Positions 8,695 through 17,617 of a DNA stretch of 64,000 nt are shown one piece after another. The stretch spans positions 1,928,193 through 1,992,192 of the forward strand of contig NZ_JAGYPI010000001.1 of assembly GCF_018343615.1 (NCBI RefSeq). Reading direction: 5' to 3'. Numbering within the stretch: the stretch's first letter is position 1; the number at the start of each line of letters is the position of its first letter. Source of the DNA: Bacillus sp. FJAT-49736 (GTDB lineage: Bacteria > Bacillota > Bacilli > Bacillales > Bacillaceae_C). The translations under genes were made by a program, and so were the position numbers. Below the pieces are notes generated by a model, which saw only the letters and a list, made by a program, of their open reading frames with translations, had not been told where the DNA came from and did no database searches.

Positions 8695-9127
8695 TTTCTA
8701 CTATAATGGTAACAGGACCATCATTGATTAGCTTTACATCCATCATAGCGCCGAACTCCCCTGTCTCTACTTCAACACCATTCTCTTTTAAGCATTCATT
8801 AAAATAGTTATAAATGGTTATTGCATGATCAGGTTTTGCCGCATCCATGAAATTAGGTCTTCTTCCTTTCCGACAGTCACCATATAAAGTGAATTGAGAG
8901 ATGGAAAGAATTTGCCCGCCCACATCGAGCAAGGAGTGATTCATTTTTTCATTTTCATCTTCAAAAACGCGTAAATGGACAATCTTATCTGCAACATACT
9001 TAGCATCCTCTATTGTGTCCGAATGAGTAATTCCTACTAAAAGGACGAAACCTTTAGAAATCTCACCTACAATATTTCCATTTACTTCTACACTTGCTTC
9101 TTTACTTCTCTGTAATACAACGCGCAT
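8678..9127 (-). CDS. dtd: D-aminoacyl-tRNA deacylase
   Basis: A 149-residue enzyme that hydrolyses D-amino acids wrongly attached to tRNA, acting in the cytoplasm. Family hallmarks are visible: [15 protein letters not shown] at the start, [18 protein letters not shown] at about residues 76-93 (the SQF motif that lines the active site) and [11 protein letters not shown] near the end (cross-chain proline motif GPVT). It starts 14 bases after the rel stop, so rel and dtd are co-transcribed, as in B. subtilis. Its stop codon is buried in a strong terminator hairpin. Confidence 0.96.
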   Translation of the reverse strand: MRVVLQRSKEASVEVNGNIVGEISKGFVLLVGITHSDTIEDAKYVADKIVHLRVFEDENEKMNHSLLDVGGQILSISQFTLYGDCRKGRRPNFMDAAKPDHAITIYNYFNECLKENGVEVETGEFGAMMDVKLINDGPVTIIVESKERI

Positions 9128-9141
9128 TTAACTTACACCTT

Positions 9142-11334
9142 CTAACTCATAATCCTGCGAACTGCATATATATCATGGATTTGTTTTATTCTCTCTACGA
9201 CCTTATGAAGATGACTGATATTCTGAATTGCAATAGTCATCGTTATGGTAGCCATTTTATTACGGTCTGAGCGTCCGCTGACAGCAGTAATATTTGTTTT
9301 TGTTTCATTTACTGCTTGAAGCACCTCATTTAATAAGCCTCTTCGATCATAGCCTGATATTTCGATATCTACATTATATTCCTTACGATTAGCTGAAGCG
9401 GATTCCCATTCCACAGCGATAAGGCGATTTTGTAAATCATCGTCCGTTACATTCGGGCAATCTGCCCTGTGCACCGATACACCGCGACCTTTTGTAATAA
9501 AGCCTACAATTTCATCTCCAGGAACAGGATTACAGCATCGTGATAAACGAATTAATAGATTATCAATACCTTTTACCGTTACCCCTGTTTCGTGCTTTTT
9601 CTTCTTAACGGGAGGAGCCTTGAGTTCTGTCATAACCTCTTGTACAGCTTCTTCCTGGTCCCTCTTTTTACGCCATTTTTCTGTTAATCTATTGGCAATC
9701 TGCAATGCGGTAATACCATTATATCCAACGGCAGCATACATATCTTCCTCTTGGGCAAAATTAAATTTTTCTGCTACCTTCTTCACATTCTCTACAGTTA
9801 AAATTTCTTTTAAGTCGAAATCCATATTTTTAATCTCTTTTTCGACTAATTCCTTGCCTTTTATGATATTTTCTTCTTTTTGTTGTTTCTTGAAGAATTG
9901 CCTAATTTTATTTTTTGCCTGCGAGGTTTGCGCTAATTTTAGCCAATCCTGACTTGGACCATAGGAATGCTTGGATGTTAGTATTTCAACAATGTCCCCT
10001 GTTTTAAGCTTGTAATCAAGAGTCACCATTTTGCCATTGACCTTCGCACCGATCGTCTTGTTGCCGATTTCCGAATGAATTCGATAGGCAAAATCAATAG
10101 GAACAGACCCGGAGGCAAGCTCTATGACATCCCCTTTTGGCGTAAAGACAAATACCATATCAGAGAAAAGATCGATTTTCAAGGATTCCATAAATTCCTC
10201 TGCATTAGCCGATTCATTCTGGAATTCTAAAATTTCTCTAAACCAAGATAGCTTTTTTTCAAAGGAAGTTTGATTATTAACGGTTTTTCCTTCCTTATAG
10301 GCCCAGTGTGCGGCAACCCCATATTCTGAAATACGGTGCATTTCAAAGGTTCTGATCTGCACTTCTAACGGATCGCCCTTCGGACCAATAACTGTCGTAT
10401 GAAGAGATTGATACATATTAGGCTTTGGCATCGCGATATAATCTTTAAATCTGCCAGGCATTGGCTTCCAGCATGTATGAATAATACCAAGCACTGCATA
10501 GCAGTCTTTAATGCTGTTTACCACAATACGTACGGCCAACAGGTCATAAATTTCATTAAATTGTTTATGCTGAAGAACCATTTTCCGGTAGATGGAATAA
10601 ATATGCTTCGGTCTTCCTGAGATATCCGCTTTAATGGATACATCAGCTAACCGTTCCTTGACCTCTTCTATTACGTCGTCTAAATACTGCTCCCGTTCAT
10701 CACGTTTTCGTTTCATTAAATTCACAATTCGATAGTATTGTTGGGGATTTAAATATCGAAGGGCAGTATCCTCGAGCTCCCATTTTATTTTGGAAATCCC
10801 GAGTCTATGTGCAAGGGGGGCGAAAATTTCCAATGTTTCATTCGCTATTCTTCTCTGTTTTTCAATAGGCAAATGCTTCAAGGTTCTCATATTATGAAGA
10901 CGGTCGGCAAGCTTAATTAAAATGACACGAATATCCTGCGCCATTGCAACGAACATTTTTCTGTGATTTTCCGCTTGTTGTTCTTCATGAGATTTATATT
11001 TTATTTTTCCAAGCTTCGTTACCCCATCTACTAGCATAGCAACTTCATCATTAAATGCATCCTTGAGTTCCTCAAGAGTGACACTTGTATCCTCCACAAC
11101 ATCATGAAGAAATCCGGAAGCCACTGTTGCAGGATCCATCTCTAAATCCGCCAAAATTCCCGCTACCTGGATTGGGTGTATAATATATGGTTCACCCGAT
11201 TTACGAAACTGATGCTCATGTGCATCCCTTGCAAATTCGTATGCTTTTCGTACGAGCGAAACATGTTCATCGTTTAAATATTCTTTTGTACGATTTATAA
11301 CATCATCGGCGTTTAATATTTGATCTTTCGCCAT
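9142..11334 (-). CDS. relA: Bifunctional (p)ppGpp synthetase/hydrolase Rel
   Basis: A 730-residue RSH-family enzyme that makes and degrades the stringent-response alarmone. Domains in order: HD hydrolase (HEHQFRKSGEPYIIHP, and FLHDVVEDT with the metal-binding HD, residues about 35-190), synthetase (GRPKHIYSIYRKM, YDLLAVRIVV, residues about 240-350), TGS (VFTPKGDVIELASGSVPIDF, about 395-455), a helical region with the zinc-finger-like RCCNPVPGDEI near 590, and a C-terminal ACT domain (about 655-730). With an intact HD motif it should be bifunctional, the single long RSH enzyme usual for Bacillus. A promoter is visible upstream; dtd follows. Confidence 0.97.
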   Translation of the reverse strand: MAKDQILNADDVINRTKEYLNDEHVSLVRKAYEFARDAHEHQFRKSGEPYIIHPIQVAGILADLEMDPATVASGFLHDVVEDTSVTLEELKDAFNDEVAMLVDGVTKLGKIKYKSHEEQQAENHRKMFVAMAQDIRVILIKLADRLHNMRTLKHLPIEKQRRIANETLEIFAPLAHRLGISKIKWELEDTALRYLNPQQYYRIVNLMKRKRDEREQYLDDVIEEVKERLADVSIKADISGRPKHIYSIYRKMVLQHKQFNEIYDLLAVRIVVNSIKDCYAVLGIIHTCWKPMPGRFKDYIAMPKPNMYQSLHTTVIGPKGDPLEVQIRTFEMHRISEYGVAAHWAYKEGKTVNNQTSFEKKLSWFREILEFQNESANAEEFMESLKIDLFSDMVFVFTPKGDVIELASGSVPIDFAYRIHSEIGNKTIGAKVNGKMVTLDYKLKTGDIVEILTSKHSYGPSQDWLKLAQTSQAKNKIRQFFKKQQKEENIIKGKELVEKEIKNMDFDLKEILTVENVKKVAEKFNFAQEEDMYAAVGYNGITALQIANRLTEKWRKKRDQEEAVQEVMTELKAPPVKKKKHETGVTVKGIDNLLIRLSRCCNPVPGDEIVGFITKGRGVSVHRADCPNVTDDDLQNRLIAVEWESASANRKEYNVDIEISGYDRRGLLNEVLQAVNETKTNITAVSGRSDRNKMATITMTIAIQNISHLHKVVERIKQIHDIYAVRRIMS

Positions 11335-11377
11335 AATATAAGCTCACCTTTAAATGAATTTTTGAATGATTGTATTT

Positions 11378-11406
11378 ATTATCGAAAAAAAAACGAATAA
11401 TGTAAA
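11378..11406 (-). promoter_or_regulatory. Candidate rel promoter
   Basis: On the minus strand: -35 TTTACA (11401-11406), 17 bases rich in T, -10 GATAAT (11378-11383), about 40 bases before the rel start codon. Confidence 0.55.
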
Positions 11407-11481
11407 GTAATTCAATGTGTTTTTTTATGGAAATCACAAAGATTGTCGAAAATATTCATATTTCTGGGATAATTTATAAGA

Positions 11482-11742
11482 AAAAAACAAGCACCTTGCT
11501 TATCGGCGTACGGATTTCGTAGTCAACGATGGAGATAAAGGAAACACAGCGAGGCAGTTCACGAACTATTAAAAATTGCACTATCATTTTCACCGAGTGA
11601 AATTCGTAGTTCAATTTCACCGAGTGAAATTCGTAGTTCAATTTCACTTGATGTTGACATATCGTAGGGAGGAGACGGAGAAATCCGCTAGCCAATAGGC
11701 GCTAGTGAAATTGGAAGTGTCCATTTCACTTGGAGCTAAACA
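11482..11742. repeat. Long-hairpin intergenic repeat, copy B, expanded
   Basis: Same family as copy A at 8452: CTTGCTTATCGGCGTACGGA at the left, AGATAAAGGAAACACAGCGA in the middle, and ATCGTAGGGAGGAGACGGAG then AAATCCGCTAGCCAATAGGC at the right. It is about 110 bp longer because of extra sequence between the GCGAGG and GATGTTGAC segments and a further GTGAAATTGG..CCATTTCAC hairpin at the right end. Together with about 130 bases of rel promoter region it fills the gap between rel and apt. Confidence 0.75.
11588..11641. repeat. 27-bp perfect tandem duplication inside hairpin repeat B
   Basis: Two identical 27-base units (11588-11614 and 11615-11641) that begin TTTCACCGAGTGAAATTCGT, followed by the start of a third (TTTCACTTGATG). 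Each contains the palindrome TTTCACCGAGTGAAA. It accounts for much of the size difference between copies A and B. Confidence 0.85.
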
Positions 11743-11803
11743 TAAATTAAACTTGTCAAAAATATTTTATATGGTAATAAACCTTTACTTTTCTTCGCTC
11801 TTG

Positions 11804-11830
11804 AAAAAAAGCACTCCAAGAGTGCTTTTT
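11804..11830 (-). terminator. Terminator of recJ-apt
   Basis: Stem AAAAAGCACT / AGTGCTTTTT with a short loop; on the minus strand it ends in TTTTTTT. It overlaps the last codon of apt. Confidence 0.85.
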
Positions 11831-12341
11831 AATATTCCATAAGAGTGAGAATATCATAACCATCTAATTTTTTGCGGCCTTCTAAATAAGATAATTCAAT
11901 TAGGAATGCGATTCCAGCAACGACCCCGCCAAGCTGTTCCACTAGCTTAATGGTTGCTTCAATGGTTCCACCTGTTGCAAGAAGATCATCTGTGATCAGA
12001 ACTCTTTGCCCTGGTTTAATCGCATCCTTATGGATAGTTAAGGAATCCTTACCATATTCTAAGCCATAATCCACTTGGATTGTTTCACGAGGAAGCTTGC
12101 CGGGTTTTCTAACTGGTGCAAAGCCCACTCCTAGTGCATAGGCAACGGGGCATCCAATAATAAATCCACGTGCTTCTGGTCCGACTACAAGATCGATTTC
12201 CTTTTCTTTCGCATATTTTACAATTTCATCTGTTGCAAATCTATATGCATCTCCATTATCCATTAACGTTGTGATATCTTTAAATACGATTCCTTCTTTT
12301 GGCCAATCAGGAACAATTGTTACAAACTGCTTTAAATCCAT
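11829..12341 (-). CDS. apt: Adenine phosphoribosyltransferase
   Basis: A 170-residue purine salvage enzyme that joins adenine and PRPP to give AMP. The PRPP-binding signature [20 protein letters not shown] (about residues 118-137) is intact, and the N-terminal [19 protein letters not shown] plus the [11 protein letters not shown] loop are typical of Apt. Its start overlaps the end of recJ by 10 bases, so the two are translationally coupled. The recJ-apt-rel order matches B. subtilis, although here about 500 bases with a repeat separate apt from rel. Confidence 0.97.
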   Translation of the reverse strand: MDLKQFVTIVPDWPKEGIVFKDITTLMDNGDAYRFATDEIVKYAKEKEIDLVVGPEARGFIIGCPVAYALGVGFAPVRKPGKLPRETIQVDYGLEYGKDSLTIHKDAIKPGQRVLITDDLLATGGTIEATIKLVEQLGGVVAGIAFLIELSYLEGRKKLDGYDILTLMEY

Positions 12342-14704
12342 ATCTTCTTTTCCTCCTCATGTTCCGCTTTACTGTGCGAAACTCGATCATCAAACCATGA
12401 TTTTAACTCTTTATAGGATGAATATAAGAGTTCATTTTCAATAGTAAGCTGCTCTTGCTTTTTTTGATAGGTTATTGATTCAACAAAATCCCTCTTCGCT
12501 TTCACTGGGTTAAGTGAAATAAGCCCATCCTCTATTGTAACAAAATCTAGATCAAAAAACACCTGTGACATGAAATCTATTGTTTCCCGAGACCATCCTT
12601 TAAATGAAGCCAGTTCATCCTTATGCTTATTCAAATTAAAAGGATTTCTCTTCATTAATAGCCCATAAAACCATTTAAAATGTTCTCTAGTTGGAATGGT
12701 ACTAAAATAATGATTTTGTTTTTGATAGAAATAGCAATAGATACGATTCGGCAATTTATTATTTATAAGGTTCTCCAACATTACTTTCGATGTTGGGAGA
12801 TCTAGTAATACAATATTACGTTCGTCTATAGAAAAATCCTTCGCCATCTCTTCATCTTTAATATGTTTGATATTGAGATGCGTTAAGTCATACGAAATCT
12901 CTTTTAATGTTTGTTGTTCAAAAGTAATAAAAATACTGTTATCTGCAGGAATAAGTGGTATCCATTTATTTAACTGCTTTACTCCGCGAAAATCAAAAAG
13001 CTGCCATTCGTTGATTTTCAAATCCTTCAAAAATATTTGCGGTTTTCGTATATTATTCCATTCATTAATAGAAAGCTCTCCCAATACCGAAATTCTTGCT
13101 AATGGCGATATTTCTGGATAATAATCTCCCATTCCGAAACCTACGCCATCTAAATTGACATCATCCTTTTCCAAAAGTATTTTTAAATGCTTATTGTCTG
13201 CTCCTATTTGCTTTAGTTGTTGGATGGATAAATCCTCGATGATAATTTTCGGTTTCGTATTTCCAGTACCGTATGGAGCAAGTCTATTTAATTCCTCAAT
13301 AGAATCCAAGCTCACATCTTTAATGGAAATGCTTGCATCAATTTCTGTTACTGGAACTAAATCTTCTTCCGATAAAATATCATTTGCTAATTGGTTCAAC
13401 CGTGTCCGAAGTACCGGTACATTTTCTAACTCAAGTGTCATTCCTGCTGCCATGGTATGCCCTCCAAAATGAGGTAAAATATCTCGGCATGTAGATAAAT
13501 TTTGAAACAAATCAAATCCAATAATACTTCTGGCGGATCCCTTTGCCAGTCTTTTCTCAGCATCAAAACTTAGAACAATCGTTGGACGATAATATTTTTC
13601 CACTAACCGGGAAGCAACGATTCCAACGACTCCCGGATTCCATCCCTCTTTGCCTATTACGATTACTTTATGCTCACTAAGATCGTATTCAGACTCAATC
13701 ATAGAGATGGCTTCCTTCGTAATGTCACCTACAATTAATTGTCTTTCTTTATTCATCAAATCAATTTCTTTTGCAATCTCTTTTGCCTCTTGCTCGTCAT
13801 CGGTCATCAATAAATGAACAGCAGGAGATGCATCATCCAAACGTCCAGGTGCATTTAAACGCGGACCAAGTAAGAACCCTACCGTTTCTTCGTTCGTATC
13901 TGCAAGTGATGTATTGGACAATGCATATAATGCACGAATTCCGGGACGTTCTGTACTAGCTAATTTTTTTAGTCCACTCTTCACAATTAGACGATTTTCT
14001 CCATGAAGTGGAACTAAATCTGCAACTGTGCCAATCGTAACTACATCTAATAATTCCTCCGGTACTCTATTGTACAAAGCATGTGCTAGCTTAAAAGCTA
14101 CTCCAACACCTGCTAGCTCTTTAAACGGGTATGCACTATTAGGATGTTTTGGATGGACAATCGCCATTGCATCTGGAAGCTCCGGACCTGGCTCATGATG
14201 GTCTGTAATGATTAGGTCAACCCCTAATTCTTTCGCAAGTAAAGCTTCATTCATAGCAGCAATTCCTGTATCAACCGTAATAATTAGCTTATATCCTTCT
14301 GAAGCTGCCCAGCGAAAGGCTTGCTCATTCGGACCATATCCTTCGGTAAAGCGGTTAGGAATATAAAAATCAACATTGGCACCTAATTCCCTCAAAGCAG
14401 TCATCATTACCGTTGTACTGCTCACACCGTCCGCATCATAGTCACCGTATACAAGAATTTGTTCTTTATTATCAATTGCTCCTTTAATCCTATTAACGGC
14501 AATTTCCATGTCAGGAAGAAGATAAGGATCATGGAAAGAAGCATCCTCCAAAAATAAAAAAGACCTCGCTTCCTCTGTCTCAATGATTCCTCTATTTACT
14601 AACAATGTGGAGACAAGCGGGCTTATGTTTAATTGTTCTACTAATTTTTCAACTGCTGAGTTCACTGTTTCCCGAACAACCCAGCGTGTTTTTGATTTCA
14701 ACAT
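12332..14704 (-). CDS. recJ: Single-stranded-DNA-specific exonuclease RecJ
   Basis: A 790-residue DHH-family 5'-3' exonuclease used in recombination and repair. The DHH phosphoesterase motifs are present: [17 protein letters not shown] (about 75-91), TVDTGIA and ITDHHEPG (the DHH triad, about 170), and [17 protein letters not shown] (DHHA1 region). An OB domain follows (about 460-570), and a long C-terminal region of the Bacillus type. An upstream in-frame start at 14722 exists, but the ATG at 14704 has AGAGGTGA at proper distance. It overlaps apt at its 3' end. Confidence 0.95.
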   Translation of the reverse strand: MLKSKTRWVVRETVNSAVEKLVEQLNISPLVSTLLVNRGIIETEEARSFLFLEDASFHDPYLLPDMEIAVNRIKGAIDNKEQILVYGDYDADGVSSTTVMMTALRELGANVDFYIPNRFTEGYGPNEQAFRWAASEGYKLIITVDTGIAAMNEALLAKELGVDLIITDHHEPGPELPDAMAIVHPKHPNSAYPFKELAGVGVAFKLAHALYNRVPEELLDVVTIGTVADLVPLHGENRLIVKSGLKKLASTERPGIRALYALSNTSLADTNEETVGFLLGPRLNAPGRLDDASPAVHLLMTDDEQEAKEIAKEIDLMNKERQLIVGDITKEAISMIESEYDLSEHKVIVIGKEGWNPGVVGIVASRLVEKYYRPTIVLSFDAEKRLAKGSARSIIGFDLFQNLSTCRDILPHFGGHTMAAGMTLELENVPVLRTRLNQLANDILSEEDLVPVTEIDASISIKDVSLDSIEELNRLAPYGTGNTKPKIIIEDLSIQQLKQIGADNKHLKILLEKDDVNLDGVGFGMGDYYPEISPLARISVLGELSINEWNNIRKPQIFLKDLKINEWQLFDFRGVKQLNKWIPLIPADNSIFITFEQQTLKEISYDLTHLNIKHIKDEEMAKDFSIDERNIVLLDLPTSKVMLENLINNKLPNRIYCYFYQKQNHYFSTIPTREHFKWFYGLLMKRNPFNLNKHKDELASFKGWSRETIDFMSQVFFDLDFVTIEDGLISLNPVKAKRDFVESITYQKKQEQLTIENELLYSSYKELKSWFDDRVSHSKAEHEEEKKIWI

Positions 14705-14824
14705 AGGTTCACCTCTTAACATTCCTATTATACAATTATTTTTTCTGCCCTGTCATCCAGACATTGAAGAAGATAAAGAAAGAGGGGAAAGGAAAATAAT
14801 TCCCCTCATTATATAAAAAGAAAA

Positions 14825-14844
14825 AACAAGCGAATTCGCTTGTT
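14825..14844 (-). terminator. Terminator of the SDR/QueA-like/VOC operon
   Basis: A 20-bp perfect palindrome AACAAGCGAATTCGCTTGTT, followed on the minus strand by TTTTCTTTTT. It touches the stop codon of the VOC gene. Confidence 0.8.
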
Positions 14845-15203
14845 CATTTTAGATATTTTTGTTGAATAAATTCTATTATCTCATTATCTGGCCCATTATA
14901 GAAAACTGTCTTCCATCCATTTTTCAGCTCATATGGTCCTTCTAATGGCTCAAAACCTTTGCTTCTAAGCTGTTCTATCCATTCTGTTAATGGATCAATC
15001 TGAATCGCAAAATGAATGGAAGCGGGGTTTGTACATTCATTAGAGGAAATGAGTTCCAGTGTAAACCCATTCCCCTCTAAAAAAACAAGTTGTTCCCCTT
15101 GAAAAGTAATAAATTGTGAAGGCTCAAGCCCTAAGAAGGACTTGTAAAACTGGATGGATTTTTCTATTTCACGCACCTCAATACCAATATGGTGAATATT
15201 CAT
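14844..15203 (-). CDS. VOC-superfamily (glyoxalase-like) protein
   Basis: A 119-residue protein with the two-module VOC fold: MNIHHIGIEVREIEKSIQFY at the N-terminus (metal-type His at HHIGIEV) and IHFAIQIDPLTEWIEQLRSK at about 65-85, ending GPDNEIIEFIQQ where Glu is a common metal ligand. Such proteins include glyoxalases, dioxygenases, epimerases and resistance proteins; the substrate cannot be read from the sequence. It is the last gene of a three-gene operon after the QueA-like gene (11-base gap), and it is not part of the B. subtilis order here, so it is an accessory insertion between recJ and secDF. Confidence 0.85.
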   Translation of the reverse strand: MNIHHIGIEVREIEKSIQFYKSFLGLEPSQFITFQGEQLVFLEGNGFTLELISSNECTNPASIHFAIQIDPLTEWIEQLRSKGFEPLEGPYELKNGWKTVFYNGPDNEIIEFIQQKYLK

Positions 15204-15214
15204 ATCCGTACCTC

Positions 15215-16249
15215 TTATAATATAAGATTCATATCCCCAAATTCATGCCATAAATATTTTCTATTAATTGCTTCCTGATAAGCATTATACAATAGTTTTT
15301 GATCAACAAATGCTGTTAATAAATCGAGATGGCTTGCCTCCGGTTCATGTAATCCGGTGATAAGACCGTCTACTACCTTTAATTTTGTATCAGCATGAAT
15401 ATATAGATTTGTCCAGCCGGTTTGTGAACACAATTTTCCTACCTCATCGGCAACCGTCTCTAGAGTTCTCACAACGGTTGTGCCAACCGCAATAATCCTT
15501 CCTCCTTCTTGCTTTGCTTTATCTATCGCTTTTACCGTTTCTTCTGGTACATGGTATTCCTCATAGTTTTCCCTTGGTCCCAAATGCCATTTATCATCTA
15601 AAAGATAGCTTAGACCAGTATGAAGCTGGATAAAAGCAATATTAACCCCTTTCTTTTGCAGTCGGAATAACATCTCCCAGCTGAACGCTCTGCCTGCTGA
15701 TGGCATTTCCACAGATCCGGGTTCCGTTGCAAATACCGTTTGGTAATAATCAAGATCCCATGGCTGTTCGATATATTCATAACGTACAGGCTGACCAATC
15801 TGATAAATTTCGTTATATAAATCAGAACAGCATAGATTGAAGTCCAAAGTTACAAATGGCGCTTCAGGGTGTGCATGTGTAATCGTAGCCGTTAGAGAAG
15901 GAGTAAATCTAATGGTTGCGCCAATTTGCAGCGTCTCTTCCACCACTAGCGCCTCCCAAATATTTGCACTTTTTCTGTGAGCCAGACGTATTTCTACTTC
16001 TTTGCTATTGTTCCCTTGTTCCCAAAATCCTTTAAGCACAGCCGGTACTGTCCGGCTTCCATTTAAAATAATCAAATCGCCCTTCTTTAAGTATTGATCA
16101 AGTTGAAAAAATACGGAATGAACTGTTGCCCCACTTTGTTTGTTTAACACCATCATTCGTACATGATCTCTGCGGACACCTCTTCTTTCAGGAGGCATTT
16201 TGGCATTTAAATCTTCAGGAAGAGTAAAATTCATCGCTGCAACAGACAT
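15215..16249 (-). CDS. Divergent QueA paralogue (S-adenosylmethionine:tRNA ribosyltransferase-isomerase-like)
   Basis: A 344-residue homologue of QueA over its full length, for example GGRIIAVGTTVVRTLETVA (QueA in this window: [19 protein letters not shown]). However, conserved stretches are changed: [10 protein letters not shown] of the true QueA is EMPSAGRAFS here, HVGLGTF is HTGLSYL, and NFHLPKSTL is GLHEPEASH. The genuine queA lies at 24960 beside tgt. The start codon overlaps the SDR stop by one base (TAATG), so the two are coupled. I infer a changed substrate, or a role outside the queuosine pathway; the reaction is unknown. Confidence 0.85.
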   Translation of the reverse strand: MSVAAMNFTLPEDLNAKMPPERRGVRRDHVRMMVLNKQSGATVHSVFFQLDQYLKKGDLIILNGSRTVPAVLKGFWEQGNNSKEVEIRLAHRKSANIWEALVVEETLQIGATIRFTPSLTATITHAHPEAPFVTLDFNLCCSDLYNEIYQIGQPVRYEYIEQPWDLDYYQTVFATEPGSVEMPSAGRAFSWEMLFRLQKKGVNIAFIQLHTGLSYLLDDKWHLGPRENYEEYHVPEETVKAIDKAKQEGGRIIAVGTTVVRTLETVADEVGKLCSQTGWTNLYIHADTKLKVVDGLITGLHEPEASHLDLLTAFVDQKLLYNAYQEAINRKYLWHEFGDMNLIL

Positions 16250-16974
16250 TATTTTTCACCCCTATCTACTGTAAACTCTGCCGCACTAATACGTTGCCCG
16301 TTAACAGCCTTTGATTCATCCGATGCCAAATAGCCGAATACATGAACAATATCATTTGGATTAATGAGCTCATAATCACAATCGGGTACTGCAAGTGCAT
16401 GCATTTCTGTATCCATTTCACCTGGATCCACCATATTTACTCGTACTTCGGTTTCACTAACTTCATCCGCCCAAGTTTCCGTTAACCCTTCCAATGCAAA
16501 CTTCGATATCCCGTATGCACCCCATCCAGCGTAGCCAACATTACCTGCTTCGGAAGTCACATTGATAATACTGCCGGAATTTCGTTTCAGCATCCCAGGA
16601 AGGACACGTCTTGTCACTAAGAACGGACCAAATGCATTTACCCTAAGCACCTCAGCAAAATCCTCCTCAGGATAATCCAACAAATATGGCATCGGGCTTG
16701 GGCCGAGAATAGACGCATTATTGATAAGAACATCAATTTTCCCAAAATGGTCCTCTGTCATCGCCACAAACCGTTCAACATCTCTTGGAATGGACGCATC
16801 CGCCTTAACAGCTAACACTTGGGCTCCAAAGTTTTCGGCTTCTTTTTTTACCTCTAACAGCTTTTCCTCACCTCGTGCGCAAATGGAAAGATCATACCCC
16901 TCTTTTGCAAAATACAAAGCAAGAGCCTTTCCTAATCCTTTCGATGCCCCAGAAATCATAACAACCTTAGTCAT
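16249..16974 (-). CDS. Short-chain dehydrogenase/reductase
   Basis: A 241-residue classical SDR. The NAD(P)-binding motif is GASKGLGKALALYF at about residues 8-21, the structural NNASILG at 86-92, and the catalytic Ser and YxxxK are in NVTSEAGN and AYGISK (about 140-160). It is first in an operon with the QueA-like and VOC genes, with a TAATG junction. Substrate unknown. No obvious SDR-specific specialised motif points to fatty acid or sugar pathways. Upstream lie about 640 bases with no convincing gene but with a set of 52-bp tandem repeats. Confidence 0.9.
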   Translation of the reverse strand: MTKVVMISGASKGLGKALALYFAKEGYDLSICARGEEKLLEVKKEAENFGAQVLAVKADASIPRDVERFVAMTEDHFGKIDVLINNASILGPSPMPYLLDYPEEDFAEVLRVNAFGPFLVTRRVLPGMLKRNSGSIINVTSEAGNVGYAGWGAYGISKFALEGLTETWADEVSETEVRVNMVDPGEMDTEMHALAVPDCDYELINPNDIVHVFGYLASDESKAVNGQRISAAEFTVDRGEK

Positions 16975-17253
16975 TTTTACATCCCCCTAATAATACTTTT
17001 TAAATTTATTATACTTTTTATACTTAAATGTATAATAAGTATTTTGATTATAATCTATCTTTTTCCAATCAGTCAATTCCTTTTGTTTAAAATTTTTCGA
17101 CTTCGATCTCCATAAACTTTGCAAACCATTTATTTTTAAATACAATATTATTTGCATTGAAAAAGAAGCTGTATTTCCAAATTTAAAATATGATACATAA
17201 AATCCTGCTTGACTAAGCACTTGATGCTAAAAGGATATTCAAATTTGAAAATG

Positions 17254-17409
17254 GGTCACCAAAGCAGACGAATCGTGCCCCGGTAGTGATAAAAACGGAA
17301 GTACGGGCACATTCTGCAACCGATCGTGACCTCGGGAGCGAGATAAACGGCGGGGCAGGCACATTCCACAACCGATCGTGACTGCGATTGCAAGAAAAAC
17401 GAAGAAGGG
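17254..17409. repeat. Three degenerate 52-bp tandem repeats
   Basis: Units at 17254-17305, 17306-17357 and 17358-17409. Units 2 and 3 are closest: GGCACATTCTGCAACCGATC versus GGCACATTCCACAACCGATC, both continuing GTGAC and ending in AAACG. Unit 1 keeps GAATCGTGCCCCGGTAGTGA and AAAACGG. They are richer in G+C than the flanking DNA. The two short open frames over this area (16987-17220 and 17213-17461) have no recognisable product, and I see no gene in 16975-17520. Confidence 0.75.
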
Positions 17410-17520
17410 ATCGCATAAAGGACAATAAATTATACAAAATCGAATAAAAAACTATATCCATCCTCCATTTAAGAAATTAGAAAAAGTCCAGAAAGTCTGT
17501 TTTCGAGAAAAAGCACAAAA

Positions 17521-17560
17521 AAAACCCAAGAATGTTGGCTTTATGCCATTCTTGGGTTTT
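17521..17560 (-). terminator. Terminator downstream of secDF
   Basis: A perfect 14-bp stem, AAAACCCAAGAATG (17521-17534) and CATTCTTGGGTTTT (17547-17560), with a 12-base loop. On the minus strand it continues TTTTGTGC. It lies about 60 bases after the secDF stop. Confidence 0.9.
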
Positions 17561-17617
17561 ACTATTTTTAATATTGAGGCTGAAATACCACTTTTCAGTC
17601 AGCCCCTTTTGCTATTA

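Noticed and set aside
11474-11695. Short open frame with repeated VKLNYEFHS
   Set aside because: It only translates the 27-bp tandem duplication within hairpin repeat B; there is no ribosome site or homologue.
15215-16249. Second queA as a simple recent duplication
   Set aside because: The two proteins differ strongly, including conserved motifs, so this is an old paralogue or a transferred gene.
17254-17409. Possible CRISPR array
   Set aside because: Units are contiguous and degenerate with no spacers, and no cas genes are in the window.
16987-17461. Two short open frames before the SDR gene
   Set aside because: They lie in AT-rich spacer and in the 52-bp repeats, with no domain and no convincing start.
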